A stretch of 64,000 nucleotides of DNA. Source: Gigaspora rosea. Lineage: Eukaryota > Glomeromycota > Glomeromycetes > Diversisporales > Gigasporaceae. Numbering within the stretch: position 1 is the stretch's first letter; the number at the start of each line of letters is the position of its first letter. The stretch is from the NCBI GenBank assembly GCA_003550325.1, contig QKWP01000003.1:95989-159988 (forward strand). Reading direction: 5' to 3'. The notes beneath the pieces were generated by a model. It did no database searches. It was not told the DNA's origin and worked only from the letters and a program-made list of their open reading frames with translations. Both the position numbers and the translations under genes were made by a program. This document shows, piece after piece, positions 22,850-34,415 of this stretch.

Positions 22850-23870
22850 ATTTATTTTTCATTTATCATCCACGTGATCGTTCTCCACATGCTTCGTTAT
22901 TTCATCAATATCGTCATTTTTCGACTCTATTCCTTCACCTTTCACTCTATTATATTCCAACTTATCTACCTTATTCCTTATATACAACCTGTCTTTTCCA
23001 TCTTCTTCGGTCTTCATTACCGATTCCAAGTCACAAGCAAGAAGCTCATCTAATACTATCGATTTTGTTCTACTATTGGGAGCTTTATCCCCGTTATTAC
23101 CCTTTTCAGGTATGTCACATTCATCAATTGCTGTCTCTTTTATTTCAACATTACCATCATTTAACCTATTGTCATTTTCTCCGATTTCATCAATCAGGTT
23201 CTTATCAATTCCTCTTTCATGATCAACACTATTTATTCATTCAATAACTCCCATTTCTAATCCAACTCCATCATATCAAAACCTACGTGCAAGATCAAAA
23301 TCCTTCTTCGACTCCTTTTCGTCAACGGTTGTTTCATCATAATGCTTTTCGGCCCTACCTCCAGGTATGTTGTTTTCATCAATTTTTGTTTTTCTTCTTT
23401 CAATAACAACATTATTTAATGTATCATCCTCCATAAATACCTTCAACACTCCTTTTACCAATTCATTCATTTCACAACAATCTTTGAATTCCTCATTATA
23501 CATCTTTTTCATCATTGCTTCATCCTGTCCAGGTACTTTAGATCTGATTCAATTAATATCGATTTCTTTTTGATATCAGCTTTTGTTCGATTAAAATCGA
23601 TCACATGTGCACCGTTGGATACTACAGGTATGGCGTATTTATTAACTTCTAATTTTCCTATTTTAATAATATCATTATCTAATTTATCATCATTCACTTT
23701 CTTTTCATCTACTTGTATGATTATATCGTCATACTCTGTTTCCTCTGATTTTTATTTTCTTCCTTTAACAACCGTTTTTCCATAATTTCCGCAACTACTT
23801 TAACCACTTTATACGATGTGCAACTTGAGGCTGTGACTTTACTATGATATGGTTCCTTCAATGCCTAAAA
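22850..23870 (-). pseudogene. Broken acidic protein gene with three diverged ~85-residue modules
   Basis: Not recognised. On the minus strand, frames at about 23740-23512, 23515-23276 and 23235-22860 are rich in D, E, K and N and share a layout: D-x-L-(N/D)-N, then IE/EV..., an ID/AI..IP turn, a TK... segment and a DL end. Examples are DDTLNNVVIERRKTKIDENN, NDDKLDNDIIKIGKLEV and NDNRLNDGNVEIKETAIDEC. Module spacing is about 255-270 bp. Frames differ between modules and each ends in a stop, so the region needs frameshifts or unrecognised introns to be one protein. The plus-strand open frames across it are hydrophobic shadows. It may be a remnant of a lineage-specific gene. Confidence 0.45.
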
Positions 23871-24084
23871 AACTTCACGTGTTTGTTTAAGTAGGATTAG
23901 TGTGATGTGACTATGCCCAAAAAATTTCAAAATCATTTAGATTAGGGTTAGAGGGCCTATAGGGCTTGAGTTTAGCAAGATATATTGGTTTGGCTATACA
24001 AAATCGCGGGATAGTGAAATTTGTGATTTAAGCTGAAATCTCTGGTTAGTTAGGGTTGGGGTAAAGTGATTAAAAGTCTTTTTC

Positions 24085-24165
24085 CTATGCTGTAGTAAAT
24101 AAATTCCTATGCTGTAGTAAATAAATTCCTATGCTGTAGTAAATAAAAATGCTGTAGTGGAGGTG
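24085..24165. repeat. 22-bp tandem repeat, three copies plus a partial
   Basis: Unit TTCCTATGCTGTAGTAAATAAA repeated directly, followed by a partial AATGCTGTAGTGG. Confidence 0.8.
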
Positions 24166-24429
24166 ATAGCTGTAGCAGAAGTATAAACTATCCTTTGCGA
24201 AGCAAAGGATAACAGAAATGTCTTTTCAATTACATATTTAGTTTTGAATTATGTTAATTGCACTGTATGTACTAATATCAGAAAATCCTGTGATTAAGAG
24301 TTTAAAATTTTCGTCCTGACTTCTGATGTAACTTCTGACCTGATTTAACTCTGATTTCTGAACTAGGTGCTGTCACCTAGAGTAAAGTTAGCAAAATTCA
24401 TTTTGAAAAATACTAAAAAATTCTATAAT

Positions 24430-25640
24430 TCTCAAATTTTACTAATTGATTCTAACTTTGTGCTTTAAGAAATTTGTTCAGCACAAGGGTGTGACAACTT
24501 AGGAAAGTTGGTAAGTTGTCACCCCCAAGTGGCAGGTCTAGGGTTCAATTCCCACTGGCGATGCTTTTGAAAAATAGACCTGTGTTCCGGTAACTGTTTT
24601 TTGTCAATCAGTTGGGTACATTACCTGTAGTCCTTGGTAACCATCTCGAATGAGAGCTTTTGGGCGAAGTTGTGCCTCATAACACAGACAAATCCAAGGA
24701 ACCAAGAAAATGGAAACCCATTTGGCAAGACCCGAGTAAGGAGGTAGTAAAGATCTTCAATGGTGCTACCAAAACTGGAATATTGGACTGGAACCAAAGA
24801 ACCAGACGTTGATCTCAGGAACAAGGTCTACCAACCTGGCCGCTGGATCAGGTACTGGAGGAAAAGGTCCTATGTTATAGAAGTAGGTACCAGGGGAAAA
24901 AAAACCATAATGGCACCTAATGCCGAGTAGATAGACCCTTCCGGGCCAACTGGATTGGAAGTCAGAGATGTATTGGTGAAAGACCAATAGAAAAGTGATG
25001 GTTGGTACTAGGGTCAGAGTGAACCTTACAAGGGCAGAAGTAGGTAATGGTAGCGGTTGCAGGGTATTCACAGGCTGCAAGTTGCTTGCCTCGGTGAGTG
25101 CGCAAGTTACCAAAGTGTAGGTAATACCTGTGTGGGACAGGTCTGCTCTACCAAGTTTCCGTCTAGTCCTAATGGTAGTGATTAGTATCCAGTACAAACA
25201 CCAGGTCTAAAAGCTGGTGGCTGTGCCGGTGATACAAAATGGGTTGGCAGGTGGAACAGGGACCAAAGGGTTTAAATAGGCAATTCCCATAGTTGGGTTG
25301 CAGGTATGGCAGCTAGTATAGAACCTTAGGGCGGACTACTTAAATTAGACACCAAAAGAGTACGTGTGGCTAGATGTATCCTCGTCTTTATAACAAATGT
25401 CGGCATTCCCCTAAGCCTAAGTGGGATACTAACAGCTCTAATATCTTGAATAAAAATTCTCAGTCCCGAAGATGGACACTTTGAAACCAAAAAAAAAATT
25501 TGTTCAGCGCATAAAAATACATTATTCTAGCATATTTAATTTTATATTTCTTGAAAATTTAAAAGAAGATGCTTGAATTTGGATTTTTTGATTAAAAAAT
25601 TTTAAATTTAAGCATCTTAAATTTTTAAAAATTATAGTGG
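24430..25640. repeat. Second copy of the 22186-22410 palindrome family, interrupted by a retroposon
   Basis: 24430-24482 and 25496-25640 together match 22184-22330: ACTAATTGATTCTAACTTTG, the CATTATNCTAGCATATTT block, and the AAGATGCTT...AAGCATCTT hairpin. The break contains the 24483-25495 element. Confidence 0.75.
24483..25495 (+). mobile_element. tRNA-headed retroposon (SINE-like), plus orientation, about 1.0 kb
   Basis: Flanked by a 13-bp direct repeat AAATTTGTTCAGC (24470-24482 and 25496-25508). The head GGGTGTGACAACTTAGGAAA is followed by a perfect pol III B box, GGTTCAATTCC (about 24542-24552); the 3' end is an A run (about 25480-25495). The body is clearly GC-richer than its surroundings. 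It aligns with the minus-strand copy at 5419-6125, which lacks about 300 bp of it. Minus-strand open frames inside (for example 24766-25197) are absent from the other copy and probably fortuitous. A SINE of this size is unusual; it might be non-autonomous with respect to a LINE not seen here. Confidence 0.85.
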
Positions 25641-26112
25641 TTCAAAAATACATAAGCGAATTATATATATATAATCTTATGTAAGATATTATAGCCCGTA
25701 ATATTACAAAAATCTTATGATCGATGCAGTATATTATGTTATATATTACATTATATTTGATATTACTATAATATTACAGTTATTATTTTGAAATATTTCG
25801 AAATATATTGTGAAATATTGCAAAATAGACCAAATAAAAAATGCAAATTACCTCCTCTACAGGGGTCGCATACTCATACAAATCAATAAACTAATACGCG
25901 CAGAAGGTAATATTTTGATATTTTTACATTGTTTCACAATATTGTGCAAATTTTCGCAACTTTTTAAAATTTTTTAAAAAATAAATAAACAATATACATA
26001 TTCATATAATCATGCTTTTTTACAGGTTTTCGCAATATTTTACACGGTTTCACAATTTAATATAAAATATTATATTTTTTTATTTATTATTATTATTATT
26101 TTTTAAATTGAC
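25641..26112. other. AT-rich spacer, nothing recognised
   Basis: Contains many ATATTGCAAAATAT-like words but no stable repeat, gene or TIR. Confidence 0.45.
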
Positions 26113-26339
26113 TAGGTGGTTCGGTTATGTTTTATTGTAAAAACTACAGTTACATTTTCAAATACTATTACTACAGTTCAATCTACAGATCTGAAACTAA
26201 AACTATAACTAGACCAGTAACCATAGGCACTTAACCTTGACCTGCCAAGGATAGATAAAATCTCACTGTATCTGTCATACCTAATGGTCTTTGGATACAG
26301 CTCACTGACAGCGACCTATCAGCTCGTCCAAACCACCTA
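26113..26339. mobile_element. Small TIR element (TAGGTGGTTYGG ends)
   Basis: Left TAGGTGGTTCGG and right CCAAACCACCTA are inverted; TA is present at both edges and may be the TSD. About 227 bp, non-coding, less AT-rich than the flanks. Confidence 0.5.
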
Positions 26340-26644
26340 ATTTCTTTCAAACTTCTTCCACCTAGATCCTGGCAAAAAAGTTGAATAACTACTATCTACA
26401 ACTAACAAGAAGAAAAAAAAAACAAGATTTACAAAAGGGGTATAAGGAAAAGGAAAAGAAAAGGGAATTGAAAATTGTAAAAAACTACATATCCTAAATA
26501 AAAAAACCTAATATATAATTGGACAAGATAAAAAAAGCGAAAGAAAAAAGAATAGTCAGATATACATATATTATAAAAAGAAAAGAAAAAACGAAAAAAA
26601 AACTATATAAAAATTTCTTCGGTGGTTTCTCCAAACAGACCTTA

Positions 26645-26988
26645 TATAGGGTGTTATCTATTAAAACAGCCCTTTTTTACATATATTTTATTTTGAGATA
26701 ATTGAGTTTAATCATTTGTTTTGATTTTTGGACTGATCCGGGATTCATTAAATTTTACGATTTTGATTGGTTAAATGTAGCAGGTGACTATCGGATAATC
26801 TCATGATGTATTGGCCTTATGCGGCCTCGTGTAATTTTTCTTTTACAATTATCTTGATTTTTTATTATGCAAATCGACCTTCATTTATAATTGAAAATAT
26901 TGATCATGTCAAATTTTATATAAATCTAATGAAACCTCATTTTTCAAAAAATTGCAAAAAAGGGCTATTTTAATAGATAATACCCCAT
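26645..26988. mobile_element. TIR element (GGGTGTTATCTATTAAAA ends)
   Basis: Left end ATAGGGTGTTATCTATTAAA then ACAGCCCTTTTTT; right end AAAAAAGGGCTATTTTAATA then GATAATACCCCATA. Arms about 34 bp. Interior non-coding. Confidence 0.7.
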
Positions 26989-27107
26989 ATGTTATTCATC
27001 ATTTATTTTGCTTCCAAAACTCACTCATAACCTTGGATCTGAAATAGTAGGTCCCTTTCTAATTGGGAGTAAATATTGCTAATCTTTTGGAGGGGTACAC
27101 CGAAACG

Positions 27108-27482
27108 CCCACTTTTTGAATTTTTGAAGAGATATCAATACCAAAGAAAAAATTTTCAAACCAGGAAGGAAAGTAAGAGTTATACTATACTAAATAACAT
27201 GTCTAACCAGACCTTTGCTTCTATATTTATATTTATAGGGCTTTCAAAACTCCAGGGTTGCTCTACTACGTCTTCACTCGATAGTACCAAAACCTGCCAA
27301 GGTGCCTCGCTTAAAAGTCTGCATGTCTTTTTCATCTCTATTTTATAGCACAGAGCTTCCAGTAAATGGACTTTGTACCTGATAGCAGCTTTGGTGAAAT
27401 TTTGTTATATTAAGTATGTTAACAGTATAGTTTTTTGTAGTTCAATTTTTGTGAAAGGTTTGGTACAAGGGATCGTCAGAAA
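27108..27482. repeat. Dispersed repeat, copy 2 of the 1-375 sequence
   Basis: Same orientation and landmarks as 1-375. Confidence 0.6.
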
Positions 27483-27574
27483 TAGTGGTAGTGCTGTTTT
27501 ATTTATTATTATTATATATTAAATTTTACATTTATTAAATATATATTTTTAATTAATATTACATACTTTATTAT

Positions 27575-27914
27575 ACATTCAACCCTCCATAAATGCAACT
27601 CATAGGGACAAGCCTACAATGTGCATTTAGGGAGGTTTGCATTTAGAGAGAGCCAATTAAATTGCAGCTTTAAAAATTAGATCATCAAGTTTGTGTAACT
27701 TCTATCAAAACTGTATAACCTATCTTAAATACTAAAATTTGATTGGTTACATGCATTTAGGGAGGTTAGTATAATATAAAATGTTATTTAAGAGAACGTG
27801 CATTTACAGAATATAGAATATGCATTTAGCACTAATAACATCTTACAGAATAGAAAAAAATGTATATCTAGGAGATATTGCATTTATGGAGGTTGCATTT
27901 ATGGAGGTTTGACT
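27575..27914. mobile_element. TA-flanked pogo/mariner-like MITE (TGCATTTAGGGAGG type)
   Basis: Left CATTCAACCCTCCATAAATG, right CATTTATGGAGGTTTGACTG, TA on both sides; several internal GCATTTAGGGAGG units. 340 bp. Confidence 0.75.
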
Positions 27915-28071
27915 GTATGTTATATATTATTTTTACATTATTACAAATATTTTAAACTACTTTTGCACTTCACTACATCTAATTCTATTACTATATACAA
28001 AAAACTAGACCTATACACTTATTTTTACTCTCCCCACAGTTAGCTATTATCTTCACTTCTTTGTTTTCTAT

Positions 28072-29235
28072 CATTCTTGAAAGTGTCAGAAGTTGTAGTT
28101 AGCATGCACAAAGTTTCGAAAATTGTTTGTTTTCTTGCAAAGTGCTGAAATAAAATAAATTAATAAAAAAAAATTTAAAAATAAACCAAAAAAGACAAAA
28201 ACAAAAATCGCGAAATAAAAAAATAAATAAAGCGAAACCTTGCAAGAACTTGCAAAAACTTGCAAAAACTTGTGCCTATTTCTTTAAAGAAGTATTCTTG
28301 AAAATTTAGAATTTGCTGGTGGTGTATTCTTGAAAGTGTAGAAAGTCATAGTTGGCATGTATAATATTTCGAAAAGTATTGTTTTTCTCGCAATATGCTA
28401 AAATAAAATAAATTAATAAAAAATTTTTAAAAATAAACCAAAAAAACAAAAGCAAAAATCATGAAAAGAGAAAATAAATGAAGTGAAACCTTGCAAGAAC
28501 TTGCAAAAACTTGCAAAAACTTCAAAAACTTGAGCCTATTTCCCTAAAGAAGTGTCCTTGAAAATTTAGTAATTACTGGAGATATGTTCTTGAAAGTGTA
28601 GGAAGTTGTAGTTGGCATATGCAAGGTTTCGAAAAGTTGTTTGTTTTTCTTGCAAATTGCCAAAATAAATAAATTAATAAAAAAAATTTTAAAAATAAAC
28701 CAAAAAAACAAAAACAAAAAATATGAAACGGAAAACAAATGAAGCGAAATCTTTCAAGAACTTGCAAGAACTTGCAAAAACTTGCAAAAACTTGCACCTA
28801 TTTCTCTAAAGAAGCATTCTTGAAAATTTAGAAATTGCTTGGGATATGTTCTTGAAAGTGTTAGAAGTCATGCAATGTTTCAAAAGTTGGTTTTTTCTCG
28901 CAAAGTGCCAAAATAAAATAAATTAATAAAAAAATTTTTAAAAATTAAACATGAAACAAAAAATAAATGAAGCAAAACCTTGCAAGAACTTGCAAAAACT
29001 CACAAAAACTTGCACCTATTTCTCTAAAGAAGCATTCTTAAAAATTTAGAAATTGCTGAAGTATATTCTTGACTTGAAAGTATTAGAAGTCGTAGTTGGC
29101 ATGCACAAGGTTTTGAAAGATGTTTGTTTTTCTTGTAAAGTGCCAAAATAAAAATAAAATAAAATAATTAAAAAATAAATAAATAAAAAAATAAAAAAAA
29201 ACAAACAAAAACAAAAAAAATGAAAAACAAAAAAG
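28072..29235. repeat. Minisatellite of about 220-260-bp units, nearly five copies
   Basis: Units begin with TTCTTGAAAGTGTAGAAGT near 28075, 28327, 28587, 28847 and 29065. Each contains a GCAAAGTGCCAAAATAAAATAA block and an internal AACTTGCAAAAACTTGCAAA subrepeat. Short open frames repeat with the units and show no domain. Confidence 0.85.
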
Positions 29236-30062
29236 TGAAAAAAAAACAAAATAGAAGATCTAATTATAAATTAAAGATTTAATCTGATCTTGTAGTACAA
29301 AATTTGAATATAATCAAACTATTTTGAACTATTTTGAAAAATTAGTCTAATGCGCAATCCAGGTTACAGATCTACTGATCCAGCTTGGTTTCCTAGTCCT
29401 AAAATATTTTGAAAGGGTTTGAAATATTTTGTAACATATGGGCCTTTGCAATAGAAAGGGCTGATACTGCCCAAAAATGAAAATCAGGTTTTAGTTATAT
29501 TCAGATAAATTTTAATATGCACTACATTTTTCAATTATAAGTGGAAATTTGATTTGTATCATAAAAAATTGAGATATTTAAAAAAAAATTTCTTGGAAGT
29601 TTCATATATCACAGGATTACCCAATATAATAAACTAATCAAATCACAAAAATTTTAATTAACCCGGATCAGTCCGAACAAAACAATCGTGATTTTCTTAA
29701 AATCTTATATAAACTAGTATCGGCTCTTTCTACTGCAAAGGCCCTATATTTCAAAATATTTTGAAATTACTTTAGTAATACAGTCATCCTCCCATATAAC
29801 CACACAGTTGAGCACATACTACTCAAATAATTATAAAGAAGTGTGTGTGACTTTACAAAGGTTACCTCTATATAATCACAGCTTATATTAAAAATAAATA
29901 ATGTGATTTAATAGAAGTAAAAATAAAAAAATATTATTTATTTATTAGTAAAAACTATGGACACAACATTTATATGACTTATGGGCACAATACGACCTAA
30001 ATTAAGTTAAAAAGTATTTAGTAATGCCGATTTTGTTGTGTTTAAAATGTTTTGTCTAGAGA

Positions 30063-30650
30063 AGGGTTTCATATGTGCGCATGATTCCTCAATCATACAC
30101 ATAAATGCGCATTAATGTGCCTGTTTCCGAATCATGTGCATTTTATCCTATCAAAATTTTATATAGAAAAATTAAATATAAAATAAGTATAATTAACATT
30201 CTAATCTATCTATATACTTCAATTCTAAGTCTGTTCGCTTTAACATTTTTGATTGATCATATTTAAAAAATGTTATCTAAATATAAAAAAACTAACAGAA
30301 ATGCATAAAATGATTATAACTATTATCATGGTCAAGTAATTATTAAAACATTCAAGTAATTATTATAAAATTTTTTTAATGCCCTTAATAATGCCCTTAA
30401 ACAACACAAAACTAAAAAACGTGAATTGTCCAAATTTACTTTTGTTGTTGGATTCCCTTACAAATTTGAAAATATTTTATATAATAGTCTCAAGTTCAAG
30501 AATAAGTGCAAGTACAAGAACAAGTGCAAGAACAACAAATGCTTCACTATTGATAAAATATATAATTAATAAAAGATTAGTGGATATATTAGCAAATATC
30601 AAAAAAACTTTCATTTAACCAAATATTTAGATGATTGATTTCTAGAACTT
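30063..30650. repeat. Dispersed repeat, second copy of 1290-1850
   Basis: Same orientation; differs by indels near the GTGCGCAT motif block and in the AAGTGCAAG tandem (about 30500-30533). Confidence 0.6.
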
Positions 30651-30884
30651 TTGGTTAGGATTTTTTGCTACCTAGATTATCTGATTATTAACTAATTTTC
30701 TCAGTGACTAACCAATAAAATCATGATTATGCAATATAAGGTTTTCTCTTTGTAACACCTATTTAAAAATTGGCATTCAGAAACTTTTTATAATTAGCTT
30801 AGACTAATTCAATCTAACCCATTATATATTGCAATTACTGGTATAGCGAATATAATAAAAATTACAATAATTCTAATAAAAACT

Positions 30885-30960
30885 AGCTTGACAGCACAAT
30901 AGATAGCGACTTGTATCAGCAGATACTTCACGAAGACCTGTGTGAATGATCAGAGAACAA
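30885..30960 (+). other. tRNA-Arg-like remnant, probably SINE-derived
   Basis: AGCACAATAGATAGCGACTT resembles the A-box region of a fungal tRNA-Arg. The expected B box is degenerate (TGTGTGAATGATC). No paired acceptor stem can be drawn. Confidence 0.25.
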
Positions 30961-32106
30961 GAATTTAATTTAGAGAGGTAACTTTCCAACAAGATGGAGC
31001 ATCTTGTTATAAGGTGACCTTGATGGAAGTTAATACGCTCACGTTCACACCCAGAAAATTCTAAATTTTTTTTTCAGTTTTATCAGATAACTCCAAAAAA
31101 TTAAGATCACAATCAGGTGACACAGAGAAAAATTAAATAGTAAAAATAGAATAATTGGTATAATTGAAATTAAAAAAAAGGTCACAGGTTATACAAAATG
31201 AAGAATTAACTTTGCAGGTTTTATACTAAAGTTTTGTAGCAAATTTTTTTGTTTGGCATAAAAAACAGGTTTGTAAACACGATTCTTTTCATAATTTTGT
31301 ATTAACAGATTCTGTGGTTTTATTGGTAAGTTACTAATGGGAGTTCAGATTTTATAACAATAATCTATAATGCTGATTCTTATTTATATGCTATACAAAC
31401 TTTTTTATTTTAATTAAATAATTAAAGTTTAAAAAATATCAATCTTTATATTTTTGATGGGACCCATAGGTAGTTCAAAGAGTGCCTATAGTTTAATGGG
31501 CCAAATATGGGGGATGGCTAAAGCCAGGTAAATCACGAGATTACCTGATTTTTCTGATTTTTTTGATTTTTAATTAGAGTTAGAATTAGGGTTAGGGTTG
31601 GGTTAGAGTTAGGTTAAGAGGTTGTTTTTATATAGTAAAATCGCATTTTTGACACTTTTACTTAGTCAAACAAGACGGTTTGGATAGCCATTTTTTATAT
31701 ATTTCGTGTTTTTGTCTTTGCCATCTCACTTTGTTTTGTTCTGACTGATCCGGGTTATATATTGGGTAATTTTGTGCTGTATCTGGCTTTAGCCTACCCC
31801 CAAATATGGGTACTAAGATCTGAGCTCTAGGGTAAGTGTAGGGCTCATAAGATTGCTAGATAGAGTAAGGGTATTACTAGTACCTGGCCCTACCCAGCCC
31901 ATGCGGAAGCCTAGTAGATATGATTATATAAAAGACATTTTACTATTAAAAAGTATCTATAAATATGAAATTATGTGTGATAGTGATTATAAGCATTTGT
32001 GACTATATAGAAAGGGTTTTAATAACAAAAAAATCAGTAACCAAAAACCATGTGATTGTATAGAGTTTGTAATTATATTGGAGGTAACTATAGAGAGAGA
32101 TGACTG

Positions 32107-33463
32107 TATTTTGAAATTTTAATATTTTGAAATATTTCAAAATATATTATGTAATATTTTGCTTTTATTATAGTTTGTAAGATTTTACGTAAAATTACGC
32201 TATTATAAATTTGCTGATGTAAGATAGCTTATTTTGGTATAATTCTTGCAAAATGTATGTAATTTGCTAAAAATAAAATATAACATGTATAAAATTGCTC
32301 TAATTTTCCAAAACACTTTAATAACCTTTTTTTAAAATTAACTCAATTTGCTAAAACTTAAATTTGAATCTTAGACCAAATTTTCTGCAATTTGCTAAAA
32401 TCCAATATATATCAAAGATGTCCAGAGTTCTATCCTATACTGTAGATTATTTATATATTGTTGCTAGAAAGATCTAAATAAAGTTGATAGCTATAGAAAT
32501 AATTGCTATCAATATATATTAATTACAATTAATTACAATTATTTGAATTAATAGTAATAATAAATTATAATCAATAATTTTTAATTAATTGTAATTGTTT
32601 ATAATTATGTACTGTTAATTTAACTTGATAATAATTATATAAGTAATAATAAATAACAGCTAATATTTATTTTATTTAAAAATATTTTAATAATTATATA
32701 AATATAGTATTATAACTATGAAATAATGCTTTGTGCATTATTTATAATTATATATAGATACAGAATAGGCCAGGTTGGGTCAGGTTCATTTAAATCTGGC
32801 CCAGGCCTATTTAAACCAACCCAGGCCTGACCTGACAAAAAATTTTTCATGATGAATAAGGCTGGATCAGATTCAAACCCAACCTGACCCCCAATTTATA
32901 TAATTTATATAAACAAAAAATAAACAGATGGGACAGGTCTGTGCACTTTAATGTTTTTGATTGGTTGCTGTGCTTTAATGTTTTTGATTGACTATAAGGC
33001 TATGCAAAGTTAATTTTTGTTTTCATAACCCACTGACTCAATTTTTTTAAAAAAAAATTTTTTAAAAGTTCTATTGTATCAATTATTCCATTTTTGCTAT
33101 TTTATTTTTTTTCTGGTACCACCAAATAATAACCTTAATTTTTCAAAATTATTTGATAAATCTAATAAAAAAACAAAATTTTTTGATTCTATATTATACA
33201 AACTGAAGAGTTAATTTTGTGTGATCAGATGTAAATATAAATTAATTTAGTCCACACAAAGTTAATTTTTTTTTAAAAATAAAAATCTGATCAGCTAACC
33301 AAAATTTTGAAACACCAGGTTATACAAAATAAAAAATTAACTTTGTGTAGCCTAATTGATGATTGTGAAAATTTTGGGTTTGATGTTTTATCTAGATATA
33401 ACTAAAAAACTATTAAATATATCATATAATTACTTATTTATCTATTGTATAAGAATTGTTTAA
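32107..33463. other. AT-rich repeat-laden spacer, no gene seen
   Basis: Holds a GGTCAGGTT/AACCTGACC-rich patch (32765-32900) that is partly self-complementary and relates weakly to 35750-35880, and GCAAAGTTAATTTTTGTT-type words repeated in both orientations at 32995-33350. No open frame of note. Confidence 0.4.
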
Positions 33464-34043
33464 GGATAGAGTTAACATAATAGGGCAAATTAATATAGAT
33501 CATTGCTAAATTTTTTTTATATAAGATAAAATATAATAAGATGTCATTTTGCTTATAATGTTTATATATATATTAAGAAAATATGCTACAATATATAAAT
33601 ATTAGACAATGTGATTATAAAAATTATATAAAAAGTTATAAACAGCTAGTAAAAAAACTATTAAAAGTCAATTACAAAATTTCAGGTACCACACATATTT
33701 TTGGTTGAAACATTATACTGTATGATGATTATTTTGGAATCTTATTCATATTCTAGAACATATTTGATATATGTATTGCTACAGTTTGTTCTAGATAAAA
33801 ATAATTTTTTGTAAAATTGTTATAATTTATATGTATTATCATAAAAAAAATATATACATGTGTTTAACAAAGATACTATGCATATACAGGTGTACTACAG
33901 GTGTACCTTACATAATATGTAATATCGAAAATTTTATGCAGTAATGTTCTAGAATATTCCAAGAACACAACAATAATGATCAGGTGGTACCAAAAATTTA
34001 GCCACATTTTGCATATAATCAATGATACAATTTAACTCTACCC
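33464..34043. mobile_element. TTAA-flanked TIR element, 580 bp (empty of the hAT MITE)
   Basis: TTAA at 33460-33463 and 34044-34047; ends GGATAGAGTTAA and TTTAACTCTACCC are inverted. Aligns along its length with 42277-43274 after removal of the nested 403-bp MITE there. TTAA specificity suggests piggyBac- or Kolobok-type mobilisation; the family is not certain. Confidence 0.8.
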
Positions 34044-34407
34044 TTAAGCAAATATCACTTTAACAGGTTTTGTTTTAATTAATGTACATGATGATCACTA
34101 TAAAAATGTCTTTTTTATGATTATTTTTTAGAATTGCACTAATTATATGTTATAAAATACATGCATATTAAGAAGAAATATCATACTGTATCAGTATTTA
34201 TTATACGGGTCTTATATGACAACCTGTGCCTTTTTATGTTTGGTTATTGCACGGGATTGTTACGTTAGACACCATACAGTAAGATAGTTATTATATGGGT
34301 ATGTGGAATAACCCATTACATACATGGGTTCATATTTAAATCCTGCGCCTTTGGAATAGAATATGAACCCGTGTGTAACTGAGTTATTCACTACAACCCA
34401 TACAATA
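34044..34407. other. Spacer with no recognised feature
   Basis: AT-rich. The words ACCCGTGTGTAACTGAGTTA and ACATGGGTTCATATT look partially self-complementary, but no element can be bounded. Confidence 0.35.
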
Positions 34408-34415
34408 ACTATAAT

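Larger units (their letters stand above)
29781..32106. mobile_element. Long TA-flanked pogo-like element carrying other repeats
   Basis: Left CAGTCATCCTCCCATATAAC, right ACTATAGAGAGAGATGACTG, TA on both sides. Subterminal units (ATATAATCACAG, GTGATTGTATAGAG) are inverted. The 2.3 kb interior holds the 30063-30650 repeat, a tRNA-like segment near 30885-30960, and a TTAGGGTTAGGGTTGGGTTA run near 31577. No transposase frame is visible, so it was probably enlarged by insertions. Confidence 0.6.

Noticed and set aside
22566..23247. Plus-strand hydrophobic proteins (about 60-95 residues)
   Set aside because: They are antisense to an acidic, Asp/Glu/Lys-rich minus-strand region; hydrophobicity is the expected mirror of those codons.
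24766..25197. 143-residue open frame on the minus strand inside the plus-strand retroposon
   Set aside because: Not preserved in the other copy (5419-6125) and without any recognisable domain; the element's GC content makes chance open frames longer.
28072..29235. CRISPR-like array
   Set aside because: Units are ~250 bp, contiguous and eukaryotic in context, without repeat-spacer alternation.
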